A DNA stretch of 64,000 nt from Leucosporidium creatinivorum (taxonomy: Eukaryota; Basidiomycota; Microbotryomycetes; Leucosporidiales; Leucosporidiaceae), in the NCBI GenBank assembly GCA_001600635.1, contig BCKL01000007.1, positions 1,091,777-1,155,776 of the forward strand, in the 5' to 3' direction. Every line of letters begins with the position of its first letter. Position 1 is the stretch's first letter. Positions 33,488 through 44,588 of this stretch are shown piece after piece. The notes beneath the pieces are model-generated. The model saw only the letters and a program-made list of their open reading frames with translations. It ran no database searches and had not been told where the DNA came from. The position numbers were made by a program, and so were the translations under genes.

Positions 33488-34247
33488 TCAGATTGCTCTG
33501 CATCCCACACCCCCCCATGGCTCCTTCGTCTGAAAGGCCATCAAGGTGGCTGCCCACCCCAGGGGAGCCTTGACCTTGTTGACTAAAAGATCAACTGTGA
33601 GAACTCCCTGCTCATAGGCGAGCCATATGACCCAGACACCCCCAAAGCCGGCGGCCGATAAGAGCCGAACCATTCGGTCGGCGGAAACCGAATCGAAGCG
33701 ACAAAACTCGAGGTACCGCTTCAGCTCAGCGGTGTGGTTGAGCACTGTTTGACTGGCTTCTGGGTGGTGAGGAAGCTCGAGGGCCTCCTGCAGCCTGTCG
33801 AGGCCCAGGTAGAGTGCATCGGCGAGAAGATTGACTCGCGCCATCTCAACGTCCATACAAGCGGGCAGTGCTTGAGCTTGAATAGGCATGCTCCTATAGC
33901 CAGATAGATGCTCGACGATGAGCGCGAAAAGCTGAGGGTGGCGGTCGAAGTGGACGACTTTGGTCTCAGCTTCGGCGAAGCCCTCGAGGAAAGCCGAGGC
34001 GAAATAGTTGGGCGAGTCATGCTCAATCTGGGAGCGAGATAAATGGAAGGTGACCCCGCGAGTGACGACGGTGTACTGCTCTGGCGTAGGAGGTGAAGAC
34101 AGCAAGGGCGGGGGTGGCTGGTCGGCGGCGGGAGAGGGAGAGGGAGAAGGAGGAGCGGCATCGGAGATGGGTGGGGGAGCTGTAGGAGGACAAGATTCAG
34201 TGCGATATCCAGCTAGAAGTGCACAGCTACTCACTCTCAGACGACAT
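33488..34247 (-). CDS. BTB/POZ domain protein, family member 3
   Basis: Exons 34247-34235 (13 bases, MSSE plus one base) and 34179-33488; 234 residues in frame. A Pro/Ser-rich leader (about residues 5-40) precedes the BTB domain: PEQYTVVTRGVTFHLSRSQI, DSPNYFASAFLEGF, FDRHPQLFALIVEHLSGYRS. The C-terminal half is helical (LKRYLEFCRFDSVSADRM, GVWVIWLAYEQGVLTV) and most like member 2, which has RLWVLRMAYLQGTLT at the same place. It precedes member 4 in tandem on the minus strand. It lacks the HEYLT/MGRQT tail seen in members 1 and 4. Confidence 0.8.
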
Positions 34248-34579
34248 GATCTGAAGCGAAGAACGAGGTAGGAGCAGGAAAGAGAGAAGCACACGAGCGA
34301 CGCAGCAGCCTCCGAGAGCCTTCGTCGCGCCTTGCCAGCCGTCTTCCAGAGCCTCTCAAGACCTCAGCCTGTAAGCGAGATACATATGCTGTTCCTTCGA
34401 AGGCGTAAGACCATCCGAGTCGACTCGACTGGTGCTGAGCAGACAAGTCCCGTGGGCGCCGAGTCGCCGAACTGCGCTCTCTTCGCGCTGTCGACACCGA
34501 GCGAAGACCGGCGCTGCTATAGGAGACGGAAAGCAGAGCGTTACATCAGATCACGAAATCCTACACCCCTCTTCTTAGC

Positions 34580-35257
34580 TCAGCGTGCCTCCTGCGGCCT
34601 CTTCTCCCACACCTCATCCCAAGCTGTCCACGCTCTCAGCGTTTGACGACCCATGATAATGCTAGCCTCGGCAGGTGCAAGTCCCAGAGCATCGGTGAGA
34701 TACTCGTGGCTCATGCGATGCTGAAGCCTTTGAAGGTCTCCCGCGTAGTAGATAGCACGCTCGTTGAATTTCCTGGCGAGTTTGGCGGCTTCAGTCGCGT
34801 TGAAGCGGCAGCAGTGTTGAAGGTAGCAGTGTAGAGAGGCCTTAGTCCAGTCGACGGGATCGTTGAGAGGGAGGTATTGAGCCGGCTGCAGAAGCGACTG
34901 GAGCTTGTCGAGGGAAAGGTACTCGGCGTCAATGAGGAGGTTCTCGCGCATCTGCTCGGGGCTGGCCCATTTCGGCAAGTAGTCGGGCTGGAGGGGAGTA
35001 ATGCCGTATCCCGAGAGGTGCTGGACGATGAGGGCGAAGAGCTGGGGATCCCGGTCGAGATGAACGACCTTGCTCTTCGACTCGGCGAAATCGTGCTCGA
35101 GGAAAGCTGCAGTAAAGTAGTTCGGCGAGTCGAACATAATCTGCGAGCGAGAGAGCTTGAACTCGACACCGCGGGTGATGATCGTGTACTGCTCGAGCAG
35201 CGAATGCGAGTCCGAGGCGGGCGAAGAGCGAGGAGCTGTGCTGGCGAGAGCGGGCAT
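34580..35257 (-). CDS. BTB/POZ domain protein, family member 4 (shifted start)
   Basis: A 225-residue reading frame from ATG 35257. BTB domain: LEQYTIITRGVEFKLSRSQI, DSPNYFTAAFLEHDFAESKS, LDRDPQLFALIVQHLSGYG. The tail has HRMSHEYLTDALGLAP and IIMGRQTLRAWTAWDEVWE, shared with disrupted member 1, so these two are closest relatives. The intron and 13-base first exon of the family are still present upstream (35343-35331, acceptor before 35265), but that exon begins ACG instead of ATG. Translation therefore probably starts three codons into the second exon, or at the ACG. Everything downstream is intact. Confidence 0.8.
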   Translation of the reverse strand: MPALASTAPRSSPASDSHSLLEQYTIITRGVEFKLSRSQIMFDSPNYFTAAFLEHDFAESKSKVVHLDRDPQLFALIVQHLSGYGITPLQPDYLPKWASPEQMRENLLIDAEYLSLDKLQSLLQPAQYLPLNDPVDWTKASLHCYLQHCCRFNATEAAKLARKFNERAIYYAGDLQRLQHRMSHEYLTDALGLAPAEASIIMGRQTLRAWTAWDEVWEKRPQEAR

Positions 35258-35265
35258 GGTGGGAG

Positions 35266-35660
35266 CTGTGGAGGAGTAGAGGTCAGGGGAGGAGGTTGAG
35301 TACTACTGGGGAGGAGTGGGTGTAGCTCACCTGCTGCCACCGTGCTGAGCGGGTCGAGCCGAGAAAACGAGCTGAAGCGCAGGAGAGAAAGCGATGAACG
35401 GGCTCGCGAGCCGAAGGTCGACGAGGCCAAGCTCTCTCGAGACCTGTTTCGAGAGTTCAACGGACTCGCGAGCATACGCAAGCAGGTTGAGCATTGTACT
35501 CCTACGACGTGCAAGAGTGACAAGGTCCAGCGCAAAGTGAAGCAGTAGCCTTGTGCAGTCGCCGAAGTGGACAGCTCGCTTCGCCCGGTCTTCTGCTGAC
35601 TGGAAGACTATGCGACAGCGAGAAAATGCATACTAAACACTACTAGACGTCTGACACCCA
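35266..35660. other. 5' flank of BTB member 4 and 3' flank of the ankyrin-DIL gene
   Basis: Contains the remnant first exon and intron of the BTB gene at its left edge (35266-35343). The rest is promoter and the far gene's 3' UTR. No further gene was recognised. Confidence 0.4.
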
Positions 35661-38600
35661 TCAGAAGAACCCTCCATCGGCAAACTCGCCCGACCTCGGC
35701 TTTGGCGTCTCCTGCACCTCGAACGACGAATCGCCAGCCTCGGGCAAGTCGCTGCCACTCTGACTGCCGTCCTCATCCCCCTCCTCCTCACCCGGCATAT
35801 TTTTTCTCCAATCAAACCAGGTCCCTTCCACTCCTCCCGCCGGTCCTGCTCCTTCTCCCATCATCGGCGTGCTCGGCAACGACTCGCCTCCCAAATGCCC
35901 CAATCCAAGCCCTTGACCTTGTCCCTGCACCCAATTCCGAATCCTCTCCTCGGGAGTCGCAGGCGCCGCCGCCTCCTTGGCAGCCTGCATCCTCGCCCGA
36001 TGCCTCGCCTCGTCCATGATCGCCCAAAAGGAATCGGGCAGGACGGGCGTGAACTCCTTGTCCTTCTCCTTCTCGGTTTCATTGGCGCTATCGGTCGACA
36101 TGGCGCTGGCGACGGAGGATCGACGTTGAGCGGAAGCGGCGCCGAGGGAAGGAGCGAGGGAGGCGCGACGGGAGGAGGCGTGATAAGTCGAGGAGAGGGA
36201 GGTGGTCGAGTGGGAGGGAGTGAGGGTGCCGCCGGAGGATGTTTGAGCGTAGACGGAGTTGGAGGAGGCAAAGGGGCCGAAGGCGTCGGTTTGGTGGAAG
36301 TTCAGGAGCATCTCGGCGGAGGAGGGGACGGCGAAGGGGAGCTGTGGCGGAGAGGACGAGTCAGCGAAAGCGAAAGCGAGTACAGTTGAAACGAGATCAA
36401 CGCACCATATATCTCGAGTTGAGCAACTCTCCGAGCGCCTCACTCCCACCCGGCGGCGTGTAGCCCCCAAAAGCACTCGGATCGGCAAACACCTCATCAA
36501 TCATCCTCGTGACCGTCTCATGCTCCCTCCTCTCCTCTGACGTCTCACTCGACGCCGACCCTGACGATCCCCTCGACATGGTCTCCCCTCCACCCTCTCC
36601 TCCCGCGCCGAGTCCATCCACCGTCTTCTGCAACCGCATTCTCTCCCACTGCTTCTGGATCTGCAGTAGATACTGACTGCAATCCTCGTCCATTCTCGTC
36701 TCGTCCACCTCGTACCTATACTCTCTCACCGCTCGGCGAAGTTGAAGAGGATTGAGTGAGCGAAGGGATTGGATCGTGCCGATGAGGCCGTCGATTGAAG
36801 CTTCTGAGGAAAGGCATTGGAGCCACTGGAGGAGTTGGTTGAGAGGCGCGAAGTGGACGGAGATCATCTTGCTGGGCATGCGGTTGGACCGAGCCCAGTC
36901 TTCGAGGTTGGAGGCGTTGAGGCGGATCTGCATCGCTTTCGAGCGGCAGAGGTACTTGCGCTGTTGATGATAAGATGTGCAGTCGAAGCAGGGAGCGGAG
37001 AAAGGGGTGCAAGGGCGAGCGAGATCAGCGAAGCGAACGACGAGCGAGACGTCGACTCGCCGAAGTCGAGCAAGACTCACCTGCGTCAAAAGCCTATTGA
37101 ACACCTCGCACGCGATCCAATAGAAAAGCTGCGAGAACGCTTGCACGACGATGCTCGGCGGGATCTCATAAGACTGAAGGACGAAGAGCGTACTCGAGAG
37201 CAAGCTCGTCACGCTCCTCGGCCCGATCTCCCCTCCCGCTGCTCCGTTGGCTCCGTCCCCACTCCCTCCCGCTCCATCTCCAGTACTCGCACTCGCTGCT
37301 CCACCGCCGAACAACCCCATGGCACTAACGCTCCTGGTCCCATTCGCCCCTCCTCCCACCTTCTTACTCCTCCCCCCCGTCAACTTCTTGACAAACCGAT
37401 TACTACTCCACTCTCCCTCGAAGCTAACATCCTCGAAACCGGGGAGCGCCTCATGCTCCAAGATGGCCGGTTCGAGTACTCGGTCGATCCGTCGCTCGGC
37501 GTCGCGGATGACAAAGACGAAGATCTCGTTGATGAGGTCGCAGAGGTGAGTTTGCATCTCGCGCGTTGAGGAGTGGAGGTTGGGCTCTTTGCGGAGGTAG
37601 TAGAGGAGGAGGAGCGAGTTGGAGAGCCAGAAGGCGCAGTTGGTCATGTCGTCGGGTCGGTTCTGGGGGGCGGGCGAGGTGTAGAGGAGGAGAGGCGTGA
37701 GGGCGAGGATGAGAGATAGGGTTTAGTCACAAGAAGGAAGGGCGAGGCGGGGGAGAAGCGAGTGAGATAATGGTTAGGTCAGCTCGGTTCGGCTCCCCTG
37801 CGCTGCTCCAAGAGCTCCAAGCAACTCACATGCACCGCCGCCTCAATCCTCTCCATCGCCCCAACCACCAACTCCTCCAACAACTCTGGCGTGCCATGAT
37901 AATGCGCATACCTTGCGCAAAGGAAGACGACATTGGCGGGGATGGTCCGATATTGGCGCGGTCGGACGGGCTTCATGGTGGTGATGACGACGTCGAAGAA
38001 GAGGGGAAGGTCGTCCAGGGAGAAGACGAGCATTTGGTCGGGGAGGCAGCGGTCCCAGATGAAGGGGTTGGGGATGCCTTCGTCGTCGGGGGTGTCGTCG
38101 GCCTTTGTGATCCGAGGAGAAAAGATCAGCGAGGGCTCATGTAGTAAATGAGAGGAAAGAGCTCCGACTCACCGGTTCCACACCCCTTTCACCCCACCCT
38201 AGCACCCCCAAATCCACCTCCAAGCACCTCGCCGAATCCGCGGCCAACTCCATCCTCTTCATCTTCTCCCTCTCCTTCTGCTCCTCCTCCACCTTCGCCG
38301 GATCATGCGCCCACGCCGGCGTCATCAAGCTACTGACCGCCGAAGCTCGGCTCGCTGGCCTACTCCCCCCTCCTCCCTCATCATCCGAATAATCCTCCTC
38401 CTCCCCCGCCAACATCCTCTCCCTCTCGACCGCAGCTTCATACGCGCTCTTCAACACCTCCCGCATAGCCAATCCCTCGTCCCCCCGTTTGACGAGATCC
38501 CGAGGGGTGAGGCCTTTGTCCGAGCAAGAGAGAGGCGAGGCGCGGTGGTTGAGGAGGTAGGAGGCGATGGGGATGTCGTTCGTTTGGACCGCCCAGTGGA

Positions 38601-39642
38601 GGGGGGTCCAGCCGGCTATTTAATGTGACGAGGGGCAGAGGAGGGAAGGCAGGGGAGGTCAGCGAACGAACGCCGAGACTGGAATTGAAGGGCTCTAGGC
38701 GAGTCTGAACAGCTTCCAGCGCTGCATTGAGGTCGTAGATCCTGTCTCTCCAACCAAGACCATCACTGCACCCTCTAGCCCATATTCGGCGCCTCCTCCC
38801 CCTGCGCCGAACCCTCCCTGCCTCCTCCACCTTCACCATGAAAGCACAAAACTCACCTCTATCTCCAGCCTCGATATCCACTCCTGCTTCAACAAGCACC
38901 CTCACCCCCTCGGCATGTCCCAACGCCGTACAAAGCCCCAACGCCGTATTGCCCTCCTCATCCCTCGCCTCCAATGTGACCCACTTCCTCGGCACCTCGT
39001 CCCCCAGCTCCTCCGTCTCATCCTCCAGAGCTTGTAGATCACTATTGAGCGATGCGAGCGAAAGCCGACGACGGGCAGCAGCGGCGTTCGCTGTGGAGCT
39101 GAGGGTAGGGTCGAAGGGAAGGGCGAGGAGCCATTCGAGGAGGTCGGAGTTGCCGGAGGAGGAAGCGCGCAGGTAAGTGTGGGTTAGGAGGGCTCGTTTC
39201 TCGCTGGCCGTAAGAGGCGAGAGTGGAGAGAGGTAGGGAGCGAGGTGCTGAGGCAGTCTGTTGGTGGTGGGGCGTGCGCGAGCAAGAGGTGTTAGCGAGC
39301 GGCAGGGATGTGAAGGTCTACAGAAACGTACGGTGCTAATGGCAGCGAAGAGACCGGCGGCGGCGGTCTCGGCGTCGGGGGCGCCGAACTGGTGTTCGCG
39401 CTCGAGTGCAGCGTAGGTGTCAACAGACCGTTCGAGCCTGCCAATCTGCCTTGATAGGCTACAGGCGGCGAAGGGGTCAACCCTCCATTAGGTGGTAAAG
39501 GTGGTAACTTCGGCGAAGGACGAGGAGGCGCAGGGAGGTGCTTTGAAGAGGGAGAGGGAGGCGCTGGGCGAAAGGACGAGGGTGGGAGGGGAGGGGAGGA
39601 AGCCAGGTCGAGCTGTACTGAGGGTGAGCTTGGTACAGACAT
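35661..39642 (-). CDS. Ankyrin repeat and DIL (dilute) domain protein
   Basis: Seven exons (39642-39332, 39257-38857, 38615-38173, 38102-37830, 37662-37081, 36960-36406, 36341-35661) give 1081 residues in frame. After a Pro/Ser-rich leader come ankyrin repeats (DEEGNTALGLCTALGHAEGV, GWTPLHWAVQTNDIPIASYL). The central part is a DIL domain as in class V myosin tails: NVVFLCARYAHYHGTPELLE, CAFWLSNSLLLLYYLRKEP, SYEIPPSIVVQAFSQLFYWI, LQWLQCLSSEASIDGL. The C-terminus is Ser/Glu-rich and disordered. There is no motor domain, so it is a cargo-tail-like adaptor fused to ankyrin repeats, an arrangement known in fungi, probably for vesicle or organelle attachment. Position of the 37081 boundary is good to a few bases. 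Confidence 0.85.
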
Positions 39643-39961
39643 TCCTGTAGCTGATTCCGAGCTGTAGGACAGCCGACCCGAAGCTCAACGAGGCGGGTCG
39701 ACGAGAACGAAGAGCGTAGGAGGCCAACGAGCGACACGGGCCCAGCTCGAGATGTTCGCGATTCGGCCAAGTTGGAACCTGGAGCTCTTTACTCTGGCTT
39801 GATTGTGCTCGCCTTCCCCGCAAGCTGTAGTGGACTAAAAACGATTGAATGCGATTGCGAGAGTAAGACTGTGTGTACTATAAAGCGAGCGAGGGGGAGA
39901 GGGGAAAGAACTAAAGCAAAACCATCGCCGAGACTTGAAACCGAAACCAGCATCGAACCGT
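39643..39961. promoter_or_regulatory. Promoter of ankyrin-DIL gene and 3' flank of STS1
   Basis: About 320 bases between two minus-strand genes. An AT-richer patch lies near 39840-39910. No specific element was recognised. Confidence 0.35.
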
Positions 39962-41294
39962 CTACAGCTCCTCCTCCTCCTCCATCATAGCCTGCACGCT
40001 CTGTTCACTACTCCCCTGTCCCCCACCCGGCCTCATCCCGACCAACCACCCAACCTCTTTCCTCATTCTCTCCCTCACGCCCTCACACTGTTTCCTCGCC
40101 GGTCCTTCTCCCCTCCCCGTCGGACTCGCCACGCACAACTCCTCGAGCTTCTCGAACCACCCTCGAAGCATGCCGGCGCTGATGATCCGTCCTTCGAGGT
40201 TGACCGAGGTGGAGAGACGAGTGAGGAAGATGTGCCAGGAGTTGAGGGTTAGGGGGAGGAGGTGCGAGGAGAGTGGGTTGGGCGAGATGGGGGAGGGGAG
40301 GGGGAGAGCGACTTCCAGACGACGGAGCGAGGAGGTGAGCTCGTAGAGGAAGGCGAACGTCGTCGAAGGGTGGTGGAGGTCGTCCTCTCCTCCCTGGCCA
40401 GGCGGGGTCGTCGGATTCGTAAAGGCCGACAGCCACAATTTAGCCTCCGCTACGTATTCCTCCAACGGCACGCGAACTCGGCCCCAGATGTACTCCTCGC
40501 GCGATTGGGCGCCGGAGGGAAGGGCGGCGAGGACGGCTCGTTCGAGGGATTGGAGGGAGGTGAGGGTCGAGCGGAGAGTCGGCGGGGGGAGGAGAGAGGT
40601 GATGAGTGGTTTGAGAGTCGGTTGGGCGGTTATGAGGGATTGAAGGAGGGTGAGGAGCGAGGGTTTCGAGAGGTTGGCTGTTCGGGGTTCGGAGGAGATT
40701 TAGCGAGCCGAATATCGAGCTACGGGGTCCGAGAAGCTCACCTAGCGCCTTGCCCAAATCCTGCTCATTCTTGCCCGTCATGCTGAGCCTACTGCTCTCC
40801 TCAGATTGCTGCCCCGCCAGCCCGCCGGTCCTCGCCTTCTTAATCCCCCTAACCATCCTCATCTGCTCCCCCCTCTCCTCCATCGCATCATCCTCCTCTC
40901 CCGGACTAGCACTCCTTCTCCTCCTCCTCCCAGCTCCTCCAGCTCCAGACGAGAGCGGACTACTGGGCTGCTGCTGCTGAGCGAACGCTGCGCTCGAAGG
41001 ACCGGGCGAGGCGATTCTGGCAGCTCCGGCTCCCCACGAGACGGCTGAATTGAGGTTACTAGCTGCTGAAAGACCGAATCCAAATCCCAAGGAGCCGGGC
41101 TGGGAGCCTGGAGGCTGAGGGAAAGGGATGTGATGCTGATGCTGTGGCGTAGGAGGAGCGGGAGCGGGCGACGAGGGGTGCGAACCAGCTACAGCAGCAG
41201 GATTACTGGCTGTACCAAAGTGGCTGTGATGGTGATAAGGGTGGTGTCGAGGGGAGGAGGGAGGATGCGAGGGCGAGTCGACTAGGAATTGCAT
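39962..41294 (-). CDS. STS1: STS1/cut8-like nuclear proteasome tethering factor
   Basis: Exons 41294-40742 and 40677-39962 give 422 residues in frame. The N-terminal third is His/Pro/Ser-rich with a short basic patch GRRRRRSASP, a likely nuclear localisation signal. The conserved Sts1/Cut8 core follows: LSKPSLLTLLQSLITAQPTL, SLLPPPTLRSTLTSLQSLE, RVRVPLEEYVAEAKLWLSAF, then the helical bundle ending NSWHIFLTRLSTSVNLEG. In yeasts this protein holds the 26S proteasome at the nuclear envelope. Length is above the yeast 319, because of the disordered leader. The acidic tail ends MMEEEEEL. Confidence 0.87.
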
Positions 41295-41805
41295 CCTTTC
41301 CTAGTCTTTTGTAGGTGTAATCGCCGAGTAAGGAGGAATTTGTGGGCTTGTAGGTGTGGTTTCTGTAGCCCTTTACAGCGAGAGCGGAGCGAGTACGCGA
41401 GACGAGGTGAGAGACGAGATGAGGGAGGGAGAAAGAGAGAGGTTCGACGAATCGCGCGTCCTTTAGTCGAGGACAAGGGGTCTGATGTAGTCGAGTACAA
41501 CTCAGCGCAGGGCAAGTGGAGAGCGTGTGGTCAACTCTGTGCGCTCTCTCGCTGCCTGCTGCCTTTCCTACAGCTTCTCTCGGCGTTCGCTCGGCTGCTC
41601 GCTGCGAAGCTCCACTCAGCTCGGCGACTTGCCTGCAGAGTTGATGTCGAGCTTCGCGGACAGCGAGCACGGTGGGTGAAGCTTTGGAGGTATCTGTAGC
41701 CTGCTTCTGAGCCTTGGGCCGACTCATTCTCTCGACTCCAGCTTGGGCGATCCCCTCGCTGCCTCTCTTTGCGAGCTGCGAAGTCATGTATGCTCGTTGC
41801 ACCTT
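41295..41805. other. Intergenic, STS1 promoter and CZIB 3' flank
   Basis: About 510 bases. A 199-codon minus-strand ORF crosses it, but it has no recognisable domain and extends into STS1 exon 1, so I treat it as chance. No other feature seen. Confidence 0.35.
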
Positions 41806-42761
41806 CTAAGCCCTCTCAATCTTGCTCTCAAATTCCATAACACTGACCGGCTCATTGCTCTGCGTGTCGAACAGGAGTAGGATCAGCACTCAGGCTTCCA
41901 ACGCCACGCCGAATCGCCAGAACTCACCTTCTCATCATAATCGGTCCACCCGTCCGGCTCCTCCAGACTCAGCTCAACTTCGTCGAACTTGGTGTTACTC
42001 TCCGTGCCCTTGCAGGACCAAATGCCCTTGGGGTCGAAGGCTGTGATCTCGCACCCTCGGCACTGTTCGATGGCGGGCGTTAGCAGTGTGAGGGAAGGAA
42101 GATGAGGAAGAAGGCAGAACGCACCTCGAGCACAGCGATCGCAGCGAACTTTTGCTCCTCGGATTGTTCGAAGGTGTAGACTGCCTTGGAGCGGTCGAGG
42201 GACGAGTCGAAGTCTGCGCCGAGACGAGAGGGCAAGGTCGGCTCGGTTCGGCTCGGCTCGGTCCTGCAAGAGGATAAAAACAACTCACTGATAGTGTGCT
42301 CCCTCTTGCACAAAGTACACCGCCAGACAAAGTTGGCCTCGCCCCTTGAGCCTGAGATCTCGCGGGTTTCCTGCTCGGTCGTTCTCTCTCGTCAGCAGCG
42401 GGTCAAATGTTGATGTAGGACAGTAAGACATACCGTAGCGTCAATCCCCACCCAATTAGGATGTTCCTCGCGACATGAGCCACATTGGAGCTTGAACTGC
42501 TCGTCTCGAGCTCATCAGCTCGGCTCAAGACGGCTGGAAGAAAGACAGAGACGTACCATCCAGTTGAAGTCATCTCCCACGGGCTGTACCATGCAGCAGA
42601 TCAGCTGTCTGTAGCCAGCAAGAAGAGCGAGAGCTCAGCTCACCCTCAGATCCGTCACGTTCTCGAGCGTCGCTTTGATGGAGACCTTGAGCTTCTACTC
42701 GTGTATAGACCGGGTCAAATTTAGCTCGCTACACGTCCCTCTGCAGCGCACTTACTCCCAT
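41806..42761 (-). CDS. CZIB/DUF866 CXXC zinc-binding protein
   Basis: Eight exons: 42761-42756 (ATGGGA only), 42694-42644, 42583-42557, 42496-42434, 42370-42289, 42213-42125, 42062-41928, 41859-41806; 168 residues in frame, close to the 160 of human CZIB (C1orf123). Conserved family pattern: MGKLKVSIKATLENVTDL, FKLQCGSCREEHPNWV, FVWRCTLCKREHTI, ECRGCE. The CxxC motifs at about residues 36-39 and 68-71 are the zinc site. The fold is a beta sandwich; the cellular role is poorly defined. Very dense introns for such a small gene. It is divergent from the methyltransferase across about 300 bases. Confidence 0.92.
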
Positions 42762-43064
42762 GTTGTCTTAGTAAGCGTGTGGAACGAGCGGAAGAGACGA
42801 TTCTCAGCCTCTCTCTCTTTTACGTCTCTCTGCTTGAAATCGTGCTGCTGAAAAGGGCTACAGGAGGAGATGGCTACAGAAGACGCGTTCAAGATCCTCA
42901 GGCTAAGGTTTCTGCGACCGCCGCCTGCTTTCGTGACTCTGCCTAGCGAGAGCAGCTCGAGGAGGGGTTGGAAGGTCCCTAGTAGGTTTTACTGTGCTGC
43001 AGAAGAGCTGTAGGTCGCTTGCTGATCTCTCCACACATAGTCACGCTGGCCTTCGGAGTTACAG
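42762..43064. promoter_or_regulatory. Shared divergent promoter, CZIB / methyltransferase
   Basis: About 300 bases between two divergent starts. No defined element was identified. Confidence 0.4.
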
Positions 43065-44404
43065 ATGACTACGGCGTTGATATCTGCTCCTTCGACTCTC
43101 TTGACCGTTAGTCCTGCTCTTCTGCACCGAGGTACATGCTCGCTGACCCCGCTCCGATACGCCGACAGTCCACCTCCAACTCGCCGATCCACTCACCTCT
43201 CTACCCCTGCCCTCCCTCACCCTCACCATCGCCGACTCCTCCCCTCCCTCCTCCTCCTTCACCCTAACGCCGAGCTCCGGGCCATACACCACCCTCCGCC
43301 TCCTTCTCAGCATACCCCCATCTGCATACCTACCACCAGCCTTCCGCATCCTCCTCGCCGTCAAACCCTCCGCAGCACCTTCGCCGAGATTGAGTGAGGT
43401 TTCGGAGAGGATGAGGAGCATTGTTGGAGAGGGAGAGCAGGATATCACGGAGAGCTGGGATGGGGAACGGTTCGTGTGCATGAGAGCTATGAGTGGGGAA
43501 GTTGAGGTGAAGAGGGATGGGAAGAAGGGAGCGGAGGCGAGCGCTTCGAGTGAGAAGGGTGCGCCGAACTTCCTCTTCGCTGAGCTCTCACGCGCTTGCT
43601 GATGGCCTCGCCTCTTGACTGCGGACAGTACAAATCATCTACCGCGCCATCCACCTGCCTTCACCCTCTCCTCCCTCTACAAACGAAGACTCCTCCCCCT
43701 CACTCCCTCCGCTCACGGTGGTCGAACGCCCAGGGCTCAACAACTCGACCGGTCAGAGACTGTGGGACTGCGCCATCGGCATGAGCTGCTGGCTATCCTT
43801 ACATCCGGAGGTGCTGCACCCCTCCTCGTCTTCCTCCCCTCCAGCGGAAGACGACGAGCCGCCAGCAAAGCGCTCCCGACCAACGCCGAGCAAAGGCAAA
43901 GAAGGCTCACACCTCCTCCTCGAGCTAGGAGCAGGGAGTGCACTAGCCTCCCTCTCCGCCGCTACCCTCCTCCATCACCGCACCCCCTCTCCGCCAACCC
44001 GCCTCCTCGCGACCGACGTCGCCGAGACGGTGGAAACGACCCTCACCGAGAACCTCGACTACAACACCCTCCCTCGCCTGCCAATAGGGACCTCCATCCT
44101 CCCCTGGGGCTCCCTCTCCGCCTCCCAGCTCGCCACCCTCCTCTCCCCCTCCCCTGCGCCTGAAAGGCTCACTATCCTCGGCGCCGACATTCTGTACAAC
44201 CCCTCTTCCCACTCCATCCTTCTTGCCACCTTGTTCTCCCTCCTGCGAGAGGGGAAGGAGGATCGAGCGTTTGTTGCGTATAAGAAGAGGACCGAGGGGG
44301 ATGAGGGCTTCTTTGAGCTGGCGAGGGGGGCAGGGTTGAGGGTCGAGAGGGTTTGGCGGTGGGGAGAGGTCGGGGTTTGGAGGTTCATAAGGGGAAGGGA
44401 ATGA
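43065..44404 (+). CDS. Methyltransf_16-type protein lysine methyltransferase
   Basis: Three exons (43065-43131, 43169-43558, 43629-44404) give 410 residues in frame. The C-terminal half is a seven-beta-strand SAM-dependent domain: GLNNSTGQRLWDCAIGMS, motif I LLLELGAGSALASL, RLLATDVAET (post I), ILGADILYNPSSH (post II) and FVAYKKRTEGDEGFFELAR. This is the METTL21/FAM86/Efm class, whose members methylate lysines on elongation factors or chaperones. The N-terminal half (LTIADSSPPSSSFTLTP, YTTLRLLLSIPP) looks beta-rich, as in yeast Efm2, but the exact orthologue is uncertain. Intron 1 is only 37 bases. Confidence 0.8.
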
Positions 44405-44588
44405 ACGTGCCGTTGAGCAATCGATGGGAATTGAGAAGGCATGTGAGCTGCGAGGCAAGCGGGAGGGCCGAGACGAGAACTTCGGCGAGATCGCTCCCTT
44501 CGCTCTTCCACAAGCGAGGCTGACTCCAGGCTGATACAGCAGTGCCCAGTATCTAATGCCATTCAGTCCCTCAGCATCTGTTCCCCCC

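Noticed and set aside
41203-41802. 199-codon minus-strand ORF between STS1 and CZIB
   Set aside because: No domain, overlaps STS1 exon 1 in another frame, no splice signals; composition typical of GC-rich chance ORFs.
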